Origin: Alicyclobacillus tolerans
GTDB taxonomy: Bacteria > Bacillota > Bacilli > Alicyclobacillales > Alicyclobacillaceae
Reading direction: 5' to 3'
DNA: 64,000 nucleotides
Assembly: GCF_900142255.1 (NCBI RefSeq)
Contig: NZ_FRAF01000010.1
Location: 52,394-116,393 of the forward strand
Shown here: in pieces, positions 31,501 to 39,904 of the stretch
Position numbering within the stretch: position 1 is the stretch's first letter
How the letters are laid out: each line of letters begins with the position of its first letter
The notes under the pieces: generated by a model
The model's database searches: none
The model's input: only the letters and a program-made list of their open reading frames with translations
What the model was told of the DNA's origin: nothing
Made by a program: the position numbers and the translations under genes

Positions 31501-33810
31501 ACGACGCTTAATCACTGGCGCAACCATTTAATGTCCACGGTAGACGCTTTAGATGAATACTTTGAAGGCATTAAATCGATTGGGGCAGAAAGTTTTGCGG
31601 TTTTGCATAGTGGATGTAAGATGCTCGTGCTTTTCTCCTGTGCGGAAACACTCGATACTTTGACTCGTGAACTTCAGAAGCAGCGAACGGTTGCTGAATC
31701 TTTTTCGTTACCGTTTCCTATCCAAGTCTGTCGCATGTTAGAAATCGTTGCTGAAGAACTTCAAAATCCAGATTGGACAAAGAATCGGCAATGGATAGAG
31801 GTAGAACAATTTGCAGGTTTTGCATCTGATGTGAAATTGACTGAAAGTTTTTTGCAATGCGTTCGTGCCTATCTTTTTAATCGTTCACATGAAGCCGTTG
31901 CAGCTGGGGAAGAAGGGTATCAATTATTCAAGTCCAGTCTTGACTGTTCTACTTTTCTGGTACCAGAGCACGCGTTTTATTATGGGCTGATTTTAGCGGC
32001 TGCACCGGATACTCAGGTAGTTCCTGCAATGAATAGATTGCGGAGAATTGTAAAATTGTTTCAAATATGGTCTGAGCTTTGTCCCCAGAACTATGAACAC
32101 AAATATTTATTGCTTAAAGCTGAATCAGCCCGATTATCTGGGTTATGGCATCGTGCAGTTGACCTTTACGAGGCTGCCATTCAAACCGCTAAACGAGATG
32201 GCTATTTGCAAAATGAGGCAATTGCCAATGAATGTGCAGCCAAACTATTTCTTGCCCGGAAACAGCCTAAAATTGCTCAAGTCTATCTGGCAGAGGCTCG
32301 CTACCTTTACAGCCGATGGGGAGCACACGGAAAAGTTCAACAATTGGAAGATACTTATGGGTATCTGTTGAACCTTGGCGAGAGTGGTGACAAATTCCCT
32401 GGACTCATTTCCAGTGCGATTTCATCTAGTACCAAAGAACCGAAACGCAGGCAACTTGATATAGCAACGATTCTCAAAGTGTCGCAAGCAATTTCAAGTG
32501 AAATTCGCCTCGATCAATTGTTGTCTACCTTGCTGTTGTTTGCCATCGAGAGCGCAGGTGCGGAGAGCGGGTATTGGATTCTCAAACAGGATGAAGAGTG
32601 GGTCATAGCCGCTTCAGCGACCGCAGATGGAACAGCGGATATACAGAAGACAGTTCTGGTCCACATGTCTGATGATGTGTCATTCGGAGTGGTTCAGTAT
32701 GCCTTGCGCACTCAGGAATTAGTTATTCTCCATCATGCCAGCAGGGAAGGTCGGTTTGTGCGCGATCCACATATACGTAAGAAACGTGCCAAATCGATTC
32801 TTTGTTTGCCCGTTCTGAAGCAAGGGAAGATTGTTGCTATTCTATATTTGGAAAATAGTTTGGCCACACATGTATTTACATCAGATCGTATTGAACTGTT
32901 GATATTGCTTTCTGGACAGATGGCAATCTCTATGGAAAATGCCATGATGTATGAAAGCTTGGATCGTTTGGTGATTGAGCGGACCAACGAACTGAAACGA
33001 ACCCAACAACAGATGATTGAGTCGGAAAAAATGGCCTCACTGGGTCAACTTACGGCAGGTGTGGCCCATGAAATTAATAATCCTATCAATTTTGTTGTGT
33101 CCAGCACGGCTCCGCTTCGCCGCGATATCGAAGATCTCATTGAACTCTTAAAATCGTACAGAGAAGCCATTAGAGAGCAAGGTCTTGTAGATAAATTCCA
33201 AGCTATCATGAACAAGGAAGAACAGATCGATCTCGATTACACGGTAGAGGAAGTCTTGCAGCTTGTTTCTGGTATTGAAGAGGGTGGTAGTCGGACAGCG
33301 GAAATTGTGAAAGGCTTGCGAGCCTTCTCTCGTCTGGATGAGGATGATGTAAAACTGGCCAGCGTCACTGAAGGTATTGATTCGACACTTACATTGCTTC
33401 ATCGTAGCTATGAACGTCGAATTCGGATTGTTCGAGACTATGAAGAGGTTCCAGAGATTGAATGTTATCCGGGTAAGTTGAATCAGGTCTATATGAATCT
33501 CTTGTCGAATGCCATTCAGGCTATTCCCGATCAAGGTGAAATACGTATTTCTGTTCGTCACATCGAAGAATTTGTACAGATTCGCATTTCCGATACGGGA
33601 GTCGGCATATCTAAAGAAGTGATGCGACGTATTTTCGAACCGTTTTTTACTACAAAGGAAGTTGGTCTCGGAACAGGGCTTGGATTGTCTATTAGCTACG
33701 GCATCATAGAACTTCATCACGGTCGGATTGAAGTCGATAGTCGTTTAGGGCAAGGTACAACCTTTACGATCACGCTTCCTATACGCCAAACAGGAAACGT
33801 TTTGCAATAA
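28504..33810 (+). CDS. Giant Ser/Thr kinase-ATPase-GAF-histidine kinase
   Basis: Multidomain sensor of about 1768 residues. Order: Ser/Thr kinase domain (VILKMPA Lys, HRDLNPANIL, IIDFGES) at about 1-270; AAA ATPase with P-loop IIRGEEGMGKSML near 325; long helical repeat region (about 600-1280); GAF domain (about 1320-1470); coiled coil; HisKA box MASLGQLTAGVAHEINNPIN; ATPase domain (QVYMNLLSNAIQAI, ISDTGVGIS, GTGLGLSISYGII). The same domain order occurs in the Hstk-type kinases of cyanobacteria and is uncommon in Firmicutes. TTG 28504 after AGGGGAG is the preferred start; ATG 28453 would add 17 residues. The next gene, a receiver-cyclase, is its likely target. Confidence 0.9.
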   Translation: MPFVFHIPGCDVTETLNESSHTLVLRAIESSTSRPVILKMPATRYPQPSEIAKYSHEYEILQELNGEGAIRVYRLLQVEHVPVLILEDSGTESLSGYLRKHKLSIAEKLELAISLCECLERIHTKRITHRDLNPANILVQSDHKSVKIIDFGESTRFLREQVEAVRSDALTGTLPYMSPEQTGRMNRSVDYRTDIYSLGVTLYEMFTEHPPFDFSDALEMIHAHLAREPKSPDIVDKTIPRVLSSIILKCLSKNPEDRYQSAYGVRADLQICLEHWKDKGNIPHFPIGLQDAVMGFHPSRKLYERDDVWQQVVQAHERAAAGGVEFFIIRGEEGMGKSMLLSEFSNQLREMSSYVVGGTFHKDDQNIPYSAILQSCGQLFEGLLELPDDVVNVWKDRLVSILKDDVPYVQGLIPFAKQVFGGQGVIPSLNEAAYAVLMERILKNLFRAFANSQEAIVVYLDDCQWADSYTRKFLSSMASDVEFHHMLFLMTYRTEDVIEESLFARGRGSFFVSYCKLRPLSVKAVAELLADTLLTNEERVLPLAKIMVEKTSGNAFFVHQLLDSIYRSSFLWYDNHEKVWRWDIEGVRRIHCTDNVVDFLSQSLSELPEEERVWLGQTACFGAKFEIHDCAFIAGVPLEKAYERMLECLEYGFIEPVRTANSSEQIFLTKLEDTTWDKTLILQFAHARIQEAVYSLLDPVVKAHTHFKIAQYYLRKLSSEELVQRVFELAAHFNAAIDVIQAREIRQQAAEINLLAGREANRLALFDEANRFFTAGAAFLDELDWKERYGLTSQLYIERMKHEFLCNHYDHTLTMAEEVLAHAQTPLDKLEAHMCKLNVFTMRYEYASMMDTARSAVQLYGIKLPKRMSRRVALEQYRTFKQLVAVGEERMLTSSPKADKALQIVLRIVQVTSNSVTSQPEWISYLWLKVAELSIKYGFCPDSAIGFLAPVHLRQFWRKEDIEDAYRWGNFAREVVERFRDGAEGQYMRAKMNVSVTFATTLNHWRNHLMSTVDALDEYFEGIKSIGAESFAVLHSGCKMLVLFSCAETLDTLTRELQKQRTVAESFSLPFPIQVCRMLEIVAEELQNPDWTKNRQWIEVEQFAGFASDVKLTESFLQCVRAYLFNRSHEAVAAGEEGYQLFKSSLDCSTFLVPEHAFYYGLILAAAPDTQVVPAMNRLRRIVKLFQIWSELCPQNYEHKYLLLKAESARLSGLWHRAVDLYEAAIQTAKRDGYLQNEAIANECAAKLFLARKQPKIAQVYLAEARYLYSRWGAHGKVQQLEDTYGYLLNLGESGDKFPGLISSAISSSTKEPKRRQLDIATILKVSQAISSEIRLDQLLSTLLLFAIESAGAESGYWILKQDEEWVIAASATADGTADIQKTVLVHMSDDVSFGVVQYALRTQELVILHHASREGRFVRDPHIRKKRAKSILCLPVLKQGKIVAILYLENSLATHVFTSDRIELLILLSGQMAISMENAMMYESLDRLVIERTNELKRTQQQMIESEKMASLGQLTAGVAHEINNPINFVVSSTAPLRRDIEDLIELLKSYREAIREQGLVDKFQAIMNKEEQIDLDYTVEEVLQLVSGIEEGGSRTAEIVKGLRAFSRLDEDDVKLASVTEGIDSTLTLLHRSYERRIRIVRDYEEVPEIECYPGKLNQVYMNLLSNAIQAIPDQGEIRISVRHIEEFVQIRISDTGVGISKEVMRRIFEPFFTTKEVGLGTGLGLSISYGIIELHHGRIEVDSRLGQGTTFTITLPIRQTGNVLQ

Positions 33811-33858
33811 GAACATGTGTCAATATAGATACAACGGAATGGTAAGTGGGGTAGAAAA

Positions 33859-34965
33859 ATGATGAAGAAAAGCGATTTACCGATTTCCATATTGTATTTA
33901 GATGATGAAGAGCATAATTTAATATCCTTCCGAGCTGCGTTTCGTAAACATTTTGAAATTTATACAACGACTTCTGCTCGAGAAGCAGTGGATTTACTTC
34001 GCACCCATCAGATTCCCATTGTGATTACGGATCAGCGAATGCCGGAAATGATGGGTGTGCAATTTTTAGAGGCTATTATACCGGAGTTTCCTGATACCAT
34101 ACGCATGATTCTTACAGGTTTTAGTGATGTCGAGGCGATTATAAAAGCCATTAATACGGGACGAGTCTATCGATATATTACGAAACCATGGGTGGAAAGC
34201 GAACTTTTAATGACATTGCAAGGGGCAGCAGAGATGGTTCGCCTCCAACATCAAAACAAGCGGTTAATCGAAGAATTGCAGCAGCGTGTTCAAGATCAGG
34301 AAAGAGTGATGAAACTCTTTCAAAAATATGTACCTGAGCATGTGGTGACTGAGGTTCTGGGTCAAGACGAGGACAGTTCCATACTTAAAGGTGAACTGCG
34401 CATTGTTTCTGTTCTCCTCTGTGACATCCGTGACTTTACAGCCCGTGCTGCAGAGCTTGAGCCACGTAAAGTAGTGGCGTTTTTAAACGACTATTTCTCG
34501 CTGATGACGGATTGTGTAAAAGCTCACAACGGAACAGTCAATAAGTTTATTGGTGATGGCATATTAGCTATTTTTGGTGCCCCTGTATCTTATTTGCATA
34601 ATCAAGAGAATGCAGTACTTTGTGCACTCGATATGGTAGAGAAGATTCATCAGTTCAATGAACGCCACCGTATGGAATTAGGCGGCAATTTAAAAATAGG
34701 AATAGGTATCAATACAGGAGAAGTTGTCGTTGGCAATATTGGCACGGAAGAACGTGTCGAATACACAGTTATTGGTGATACAGTCAATATGGCTTCTCGG
34801 ATTGAACGTTTGACCAAAGGTCATGACAACGCGGTGTTTATCAGTTCAAGCACTTATCAGAGAGTAAGTGATATCGTGCAGGCGCGTGTCTGTGGTCCGT
34901 TTTCTGTTCCGGGTAAAGAAGAAGCCATAGAACTTTACGAGGTAATGGGACGCAAGCAAACATAA
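33859..34965 (+). CDS. Response regulator fused to class III adenylate cyclase
   Basis: Protein of 368 residues. The N-terminal receiver domain has acidic DDEE, the phosphoacceptor in VITDQRMPEMMG, LTGF and ITKPW. A short coiled coil (residues about 125-155) leads to a class III cyclase domain: VSVLLCDIRDFTARAAELEP (metal Asp), TVNKFIGDGILAIFGAP (Lys and second metal Asp), and YTVIGDTVNMASRIERL (Asp, Asn and Arg). The Lys and Asp positions point to ATP rather than GTP as substrate. It lies 48 bases after the giant kinase. Phosphotransfer from that kinase could set cAMP production. Confidence 0.9.
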   Translation: MMKKSDLPISILYLDDEEHNLISFRAAFRKHFEIYTTTSAREAVDLLRTHQIPIVITDQRMPEMMGVQFLEAIIPEFPDTIRMILTGFSDVEAIIKAINTGRVYRYITKPWVESELLMTLQGAAEMVRLQHQNKRLIEELQQRVQDQERVMKLFQKYVPEHVVTEVLGQDEDSSILKGELRIVSVLLCDIRDFTARAAELEPRKVVAFLNDYFSLMTDCVKAHNGTVNKFIGDGILAIFGAPVSYLHNQENAVLCALDMVEKIHQFNERHRMELGGNLKIGIGINTGEVVVGNIGTEERVEYTVIGDTVNMASRIERLTKGHDNAVFISSSTYQRVSDIVQARVCGPFSVPGKEEAIELYEVMGRKQT

Positions 34966-35027
34966 GTCCTTCATAGATATTTTGGCGCCTACCTTATTCG
35001 ACCCAACGAACAGTCGCATTCATGATA

Positions 35028-35051
35028 GCCCCTCCGTGATTAGGGAGGGGC
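35028..35051. terminator. Stem-loop between the convergent cyclase and cupredoxin genes
   Basis: GCCCCTCC (35028-35035) pairs with GGAGGGGC (35044-35051) around an 8-base loop. It lies between two convergent genes. The downstream T tract is poor on both strands, so termination may be partial. Confidence 0.55.
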
Positions 35052-35064
35052 CATTGTTTATTTC

Positions 35065-36900
35065 TTAGTTCATTGAACCCATATGGCTCATTGGGTTTGA
35101 AGAACTGGAACTTGTTCCTGTACTGGATGTTGAGCTTGTAGAAGCTGCGCTCGATCCGTTGGATGATTGTCCGCTCGGCACAGATGGTATAGAACCAGCA
35201 TGGGCGCTCGGTGTGAAATCCAGTGTTCCTCCAATGAACGTTGGATTCATTCCCATGGCCTTCATGACATTCAAGAGGTCATCTACTTGGATATACATTG
35301 TTCCTTGTCCGTAATTTTTCCATACTTTCCCTTCCATACTAGACATCATATGGTTGTTCACATAGAGGTGAACATTACCATTGCCGCTTGCTTGGCTGAC
35401 AGAATTTGAACCGAATGCAGTATCAGAAGTAATGTTCCAGTTGGAACCGTTCCAAGAAGTTTGAATTCCTGCTGATTTTAGTAACTGCATTAAGTACCAG
35501 ATGGGAACATAAGTGCTGCCATCAATGGTTTTTGAAGGCATGTTTTCCACACTGTTGTTCCAAGCGGCCGTGACCACATTCGGCTGAGAAGTCACGTTTA
35601 CAGTTCCCAACATGCCCATGACGTCATGCAAAAGGCATCGGTAAGCAAAACTTCCAGACTTAATAAATGTTAATTCATAGGTAGCGCCTGGTACCAGAAA
35701 GCCGGAGTTAAAATATCCAGTACCCGCATAAATATGTCCGCCATACGGAGGTGGCATGAGACTTTCATTAGGAATGTCAGACCAGCCTTTAGGCAAAAAA
35801 GTTACCGTGTGTACTTCATTGACGCCTGTTTGTGTCCAGATGACCGTATCCCCAGTATGGATGTTCAAAGTATCTGGCAGGAAACGTTCATATGCCCAAG
35901 ACGGATGATTGATTAGTCCTGTGGCCACCACTTGTTTGCTGGAGTTATATATATCAAGATTCCAAACGCCTTGAGGAAGCCCAGATGCTTCTACCGATCC
36001 CGTTACAGTTCCTGTACCGTCACTGTTCACAATCACAGTGGCAAATTTTGAATGAGGCACCATCACGCCACTACCGCTTTTTCCTTCACAAAGCATGGCG
36101 GTATACGTATGGCCAGGTTTCAATCCTGCCAACTTCACGGAAATCCCATACGTAATATACGAATTGGATTGAGAAGGTGGCTGTGCAAAAGCAATCAATG
36201 CTGAACCTTTGACACCACTGTTGTTTACAGTAGAGAGATTCATAGCATAGGATTGAGATTCTTTAGCGTCGGTCTGCGCAAAATAGGTGGTCGTGCCATT
36301 GGCATTCTTTTGAGTCTTCAACTTGAAGTCAGCAATGGATTGATTGGCCGAATTAAAATCAGCTTGCTCCTCTGCTTGTGCTTGCGCATTGTATTGCGCT
36401 TGTGTCAATGGATACGGTGTTCCTGCTGGATTGACAATGACGACGCCCATCATGCCAGGATGGAGTAAGCAGTAATACGGATAAACACCTGGTTTGGTAA
36501 AGGTCAGAGTATAGGGTTTTCCCATTAGCAATCCAGATGATGTGAAAGTAGAGCCGTTATACGTACTGCCTCCAGCAGGAAGTTGAGCCTGAGGCGATAA
36601 CGCTGAAGGAAGTGTTCCATTTATTCCAGGGAAAGAAACCGTATGTCCAACACCCTCAAAAGTAATGCTGTCACCAGCATCAATGGTAATGACGTTAGGG
36701 AAGAATGACATGGCCATAACACCGCTTTTGGTCATGGGTCCCGCATTGACTGTCCAATGTGTTGCCGTGGATGCAGTGGATGAAGTAGAACTGCTTACCG
36801 TACTACCGGTATCAGCAAATACTGGCGATGAGACAGTCGCCAGCAAAGCAAGTGTTGCAACTCCGGCAGCCCCAGCCTGAAGCCATTTGATGTTCCTCAT
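35065..36900 (-). CDS. Secreted tandem cupredoxin protein
   Basis: Exported protein of 611 residues. A signal peptide (hydrophobic GAAGVATLALLATV, cleavage near VFAD) leads to two type I copper domains. The first has HTVSF ... PYYCLLHPGMMG (His, Cys, His, Met ligands; about residues 105-155). The second has HTVTF ... AYRCLLHDVMGM (about 365-430). Between them is a domain with AGLKPGHTYTAMLCEGKSG. A copper-amine-oxidase-N-like stalk follows (about 445-565), then a Ser-rich end with the Met/His tail PMSHMGSMN. Electron transfer or copper binding at the cell surface is likely. The gene is divergent from csoR-copA-copZ. Confidence 0.82.
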   Translation of the reverse strand: MRNIKWLQAGAAGVATLALLATVSSPVFADTGSTVSSSTSSTASTATHWTVNAGPMTKSGVMAMSFFPNVITIDAGDSITFEGVGHTVSFPGINGTLPSALSPQAQLPAGGSTYNGSTFTSSGLLMGKPYTLTFTKPGVYPYYCLLHPGMMGVVIVNPAGTPYPLTQAQYNAQAQAEEQADFNSANQSIADFKLKTQKNANGTTTYFAQTDAKESQSYAMNLSTVNNSGVKGSALIAFAQPPSQSNSYITYGISVKLAGLKPGHTYTAMLCEGKSGSGVMVPHSKFATVIVNSDGTGTVTGSVEASGLPQGVWNLDIYNSSKQVVATGLINHPSWAYERFLPDTLNIHTGDTVIWTQTGVNEVHTVTFLPKGWSDIPNESLMPPPYGGHIYAGTGYFNSGFLVPGATYELTFIKSGSFAYRCLLHDVMGMLGTVNVTSQPNVVTAAWNNSVENMPSKTIDGSTYVPIWYLMQLLKSAGIQTSWNGSNWNITSDTAFGSNSVSQASGNGNVHLYVNNHMMSSMEGKVWKNYGQGTMYIQVDDLLNVMKAMGMNPTFIGGTLDFTPSAHAGSIPSVPSGQSSNGSSAASTSSTSSTGTSSSSSNPMSHMGSMN

Positions 36901-37062
36901 GTTTCTATATACCTCCTCAGTAAAGTAACTAGAGAGTTCAAATTTCTCGGCAATCCTGCCAGTGAAATCTAACCACTGCTCACTATACCGAGGAGTCGTG
37001 TTCCATGCGTTCCATATTATGTACCGATTGTGTCATCCTTGAACGCTGAGTTGATGTAACAG

Positions 37063-37087
37063 GGATACTCTAAAATATAGAGTATCC
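37063..37087. repeat. Perfect 10-base inverted repeat between cupredoxin gene and csoR
   Basis: GGATACTCTA and TAGAGTATCC are exact inverted copies separated by AAATA. The repeat lies in the divergent spacer, 163 bases before the cupredoxin start and just upstream of the csoR promoter. It differs from the CsoR site nearby. It may be an operator for a second regulator; no T tract follows, so a terminator is less likely. Confidence 0.55.
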
Positions 37088-37091
37088 AAAC

Positions 37092-37120
37092 TTGACGAAT
37101 ATACCCTACAGGGGTAATGT
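37092..37120 (+). promoter_or_regulatory. csoR-copA promoter with CsoR operator
   Basis: TTGACG (37092-37097) and TAATGT (37115-37120) form a sigma-A-type promoter with a 17-base spacer. The spacer holds TACCCTACAGGGGTA (37102-37116), a GC-rich palindrome of the kind bound by CsoR repressors. A bound repressor would overlap the -10 box, so copper release should derepress csoR-copA-copZ. Confidence 0.8.
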
Positions 37121-37139
37121 AAAAGAGAGGTGAGGAGTA

Positions 37140-37418
37140 ATGAGTCATTCTTATGAAAAAGATAAAGATAATCTGTTAGCACGATTGAGACGTATTGAAG
37201 GACAAGTGCGCGGTGTTCAAAAAATGATTGAAGATAATCGATATTGTATAGATTTGCTCAATCAGTTAGCTGCCATTAAGAGTGCAACCCATCAAGTGGC
37301 GCTTGCCATATTGGAAGCACACACGCGAGGATGTGTTGCAGACGCTCTGCATGAGCGCACATCAGAAAAAGAAAAGATTGATGAATTAATGCAAGTGATC
37401 CGGCAGTTTTCCAAGTAA
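37140..37418 (+). CDS. csoR: CsoR copper-sensing repressor
   Basis: Ninety-two residues, the usual CsoR length, all helical. The copper ligands Cys-His-Cys are visible: NRYCIDLLNQLAAIKSA, then KSATHQVALAILEAHTRGCV. The N-terminal LARLRRIEGQVRGVQKMIE is the family signature. Cu(I) binding releases it from DNA. It lies directly behind a matching operator (37102-37116) and in front of copA, so autoregulation of the whole operon is expected. Confidence 0.95.
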   Translation: MSHSYEKDKDNLLARLRRIEGQVRGVQKMIEDNRYCIDLLNQLAAIKSATHQVALAILEAHTRGCVADALHERTSEKEKIDELMQVIRQFSK

Positions 37419-37440
37419 CAGGAGGGAGTCTGTTTGAACT

Positions 37441-39630
37441 ATGCAACAACAAATCCGCAAAGAGAAAGTTTTAACCAGAAAATCAGAGTTTAAAATTGAA
37501 GGTATGACCTGCGCTGCTTGTGCAGCCAGAATTGAAAAAGTCTTAGGTCGGGCCAATGGCGTTACCCAGGTCAGTGTCAATTTGGCTTCAGAAAAAGGAA
37601 AGGTAGAATATCTTTCTCACCTGATAGATGAAAAGGAAATTTTGTCCAAGATTGAGAAAGCAGGTTACACAGCGATTCCCATTCAAGAACTCAATGATGC
37701 AGAAGAACGAAAACAGAAAAGTTTAGCCTATCGTCGAGACCAGAGAATACTTGGGTTATCTGTTATTTTGACATTGCCGCTGGTTGTGCAGATGTTTGTC
37801 ATGTTGTTGGGCAAATCGCCATTTATGTCGAATTGGGTGAGTTTTGCGCTGGCAACTCCAGTTCAGTTTTATGTAGGTTGGAGATTTTACAAAGGAGCTT
37901 ACCATGCTCTTCGCGGCGGAGCCGCCAACATGGATGTGCTGGTTGCTCTGGGAACGACAACAGCATACGTATACAGCGCAATCAGAACCATTTTAGGATA
38001 TCCAGTGACCTATTTTGATAGTTCTGCCACGGTCATTACGCTGATTTTTATGGGCAAATGGCTGGAAACCAGAGCGAAACAGGAATCTAGTTCTGCCATT
38101 GAACAATTGGCCGATTTGGCTGCTAAACATGCACATGTAGTGAAGGATGGCAATGTGAGAGATGTTGCCGTCGAAGAGTTACAGTTGGGCGATCTCGTTC
38201 GTGTCTATCCTGGAGAAAAAGTTCCAGCTGATGGGATACTTGTAGAAGGAACTGCTCATATTGACGAATCCTTTCTTACAGGTGAGTCAGTTCCAGTTGC
38301 GAAGCAGGCTGGCGATGAGGTGTTGGCTGCAACAATGAATCAAATGGACTCCTTTGTAATGAAAGTAACCAGAATCGGTGAGCATACAGTTTTTTCTCAA
38401 GTCATTCGTCTAGTTGAAGAGGCTCAAGGTTCGAAAGCCCCTGTGCAACGTCTGGCTGATAAGATATCAGGAGTTTTTGTTCCCACTGTACTAGGTATCG
38501 CTATTTTGACTTTTTTTCTTTGGGGTATTTTTGGTACCTGGAGTCACGCGTTGATTGCAGCTGTGGCAGTATTGGTCATTGCCTGCCCATGTTCTCTAGG
38601 CTTGGCAACACCAACTGCCATCATGGTTGGTACGGGATTGGGGGCAGCGCATGGTGTTCTCATTAAAGGTGGTGAGCATTTGGAAAAGGCTCATCAAGTC
38701 AACACCGTAGTCTTCGACAAAACAGGGACCTTAACTTTAGGTAAACCAACCCTTACAGACATCATGACCCTGTCTCAATCGGATACATCTCACCTGTTGA
38801 GTATTGTAGCTGCAGTTGAGTCGCAAAGTGATCATCCACTAGCCCAGGCTGTAGTTCAATATGCAAAGGATCAAGGAATAGATTTTGGCCATGCAGAGAA
38901 AGCAAAAATCATTCCTGGAAGAGGAATCGCTGGCGAATGGAATGGAGTTTCCATTCTGATTGGCAATGCTCAATTAATGGAAGACGAACAGGTTCAAGGG
39001 TTTCAGATCCATCCAATTTTACAGCTTGAAAAAGAAGCAAAAACTGTTATTTGTGTGTCAGTCAATGGACATTTTCAGGGATTCATTGGAATTGCAGATA
39101 CGCTGAAACCAGAAGCGAAATCTACTATTGAAGCACTTCAAAAATTGGGCATTGATGTCTGGATGTTAACGGGAGACAATGAGCAAACAGCCAACGCTGT
39201 AGCACGGCAATTAGGTATTCAGCAGGTTATGGCTGGAATACTGCCGGGAGAAAAAGCACAAAAAGTGTTGGAATTAAAAGAGCAGGGACGAGTTGTGGCT
39301 ATGGTTGGTGATGGCATCAATGATTCTCCCGCACTAGCGGCGGCGGATATTGGTATGGCTATGGGTAACGGAGCAGACGTGGCGCTTGAAACTGCAGATA
39401 TTGCCTTGATGACCTCCAATTTGGAAGCTGTTGTATTAGCAATACAATTATCACGTCTGACCATGCGTAAAATTCGGCAGAACTTGTTCTGGGCTTTCTT
39501 CTATAACATGTTGGGGGTTCCCCTTGCTGCATTAGGAATTCTTAGTCCAATCATTGCTGGTGCGGCAATGGCGCTCAGTTCTGTCAGTGTTGTGACCAAC
39601 AGTTTGCTGCTGCGTCGTGCTAAACTATAA
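37441..39630 (+). CDS. copA: CopA copper-exporting P1B-type ATPase
   Basis: ATPase of 729 residues. One N-terminal metal-binding domain with GMTCAACAARIEKVL (CXXC) comes first. Membrane helices follow, then the actuator FLTGESVPV, the intramembrane metal site VIACPCSLGLATP (CPC), the phosphorylation motif VFDKTGTLTLG and the hinge MVGDGINDSPALAAADIGMA. CPC plus CXXC marks Cu(I) export from the cytoplasm. The ribosome binding site AGGAGGG lies about 13 bases before ATG 37441, slightly long. It follows csoR by 22 bases and precedes copZ. Confidence 0.96.
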   Translation: MQQQIRKEKVLTRKSEFKIEGMTCAACAARIEKVLGRANGVTQVSVNLASEKGKVEYLSHLIDEKEILSKIEKAGYTAIPIQELNDAEERKQKSLAYRRDQRILGLSVILTLPLVVQMFVMLLGKSPFMSNWVSFALATPVQFYVGWRFYKGAYHALRGGAANMDVLVALGTTTAYVYSAIRTILGYPVTYFDSSATVITLIFMGKWLETRAKQESSSAIEQLADLAAKHAHVVKDGNVRDVAVEELQLGDLVRVYPGEKVPADGILVEGTAHIDESFLTGESVPVAKQAGDEVLAATMNQMDSFVMKVTRIGEHTVFSQVIRLVEEAQGSKAPVQRLADKISGVFVPTVLGIAILTFFLWGIFGTWSHALIAAVAVLVIACPCSLGLATPTAIMVGTGLGAAHGVLIKGGEHLEKAHQVNTVVFDKTGTLTLGKPTLTDIMTLSQSDTSHLLSIVAAVESQSDHPLAQAVVQYAKDQGIDFGHAEKAKIIPGRGIAGEWNGVSILIGNAQLMEDEQVQGFQIHPILQLEKEAKTVICVSVNGHFQGFIGIADTLKPEAKSTIEALQKLGIDVWMLTGDNEQTANAVARQLGIQQVMAGILPGEKAQKVLELKEQGRVVAMVGDGINDSPALAAADIGMAMGNGADVALETADIALMTSNLEAVVLAIQLSRLTMRKIRQNLFWAFFYNMLGVPLAALGILSPIIAGAAMALSSVSVVTNSLLLRRAKL

Positions 39631-39673
39631 AAAACGAAATTTAATGCAAATCATCATGAGGAGTTGATATCAT

Positions 39674-39880
39674 ATGGCGACAGCTATGATTTCGGTGATA
39701 GGTATGACTTGCGGAGGATGCGTGAATGCCGTTACAAAAGCGCTGAAAAGTGTTGACGGCGTACTGGATGTACAAGTTGAATTGGAAGCCGGTCAAGCGA
39801 CTGTACAATTTGATGAAAGTAAAACGGATATATCCATGTTGAAAGAAGTCATTGAAGAAGCTGGCTACGATACTAACTGA
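39674..39880 (+). CDS. copZ: CopZ copper chaperone
   Basis: Sixty-eight residues forming one heavy-metal-associated domain. The Cu(I)-binding motif is GMTCGGCVNAVTKAL. It carries copper to CopA in the cytoplasm. It lies 43 bases after copA behind AGGAG and is the last gene of the csoR-copA-copZ group; thiD follows after 24 bases and may be read through. Confidence 0.93.
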   Translation: MATAMISVIGMTCGGCVNAVTKALKSVDGVLDVQVELEAGQATVQFDESKTDISMLKEVIEEAGYDTN

Positions 39881-39904
39881 TGGTTGATAGGAAGGGATAC
39901 ACCT

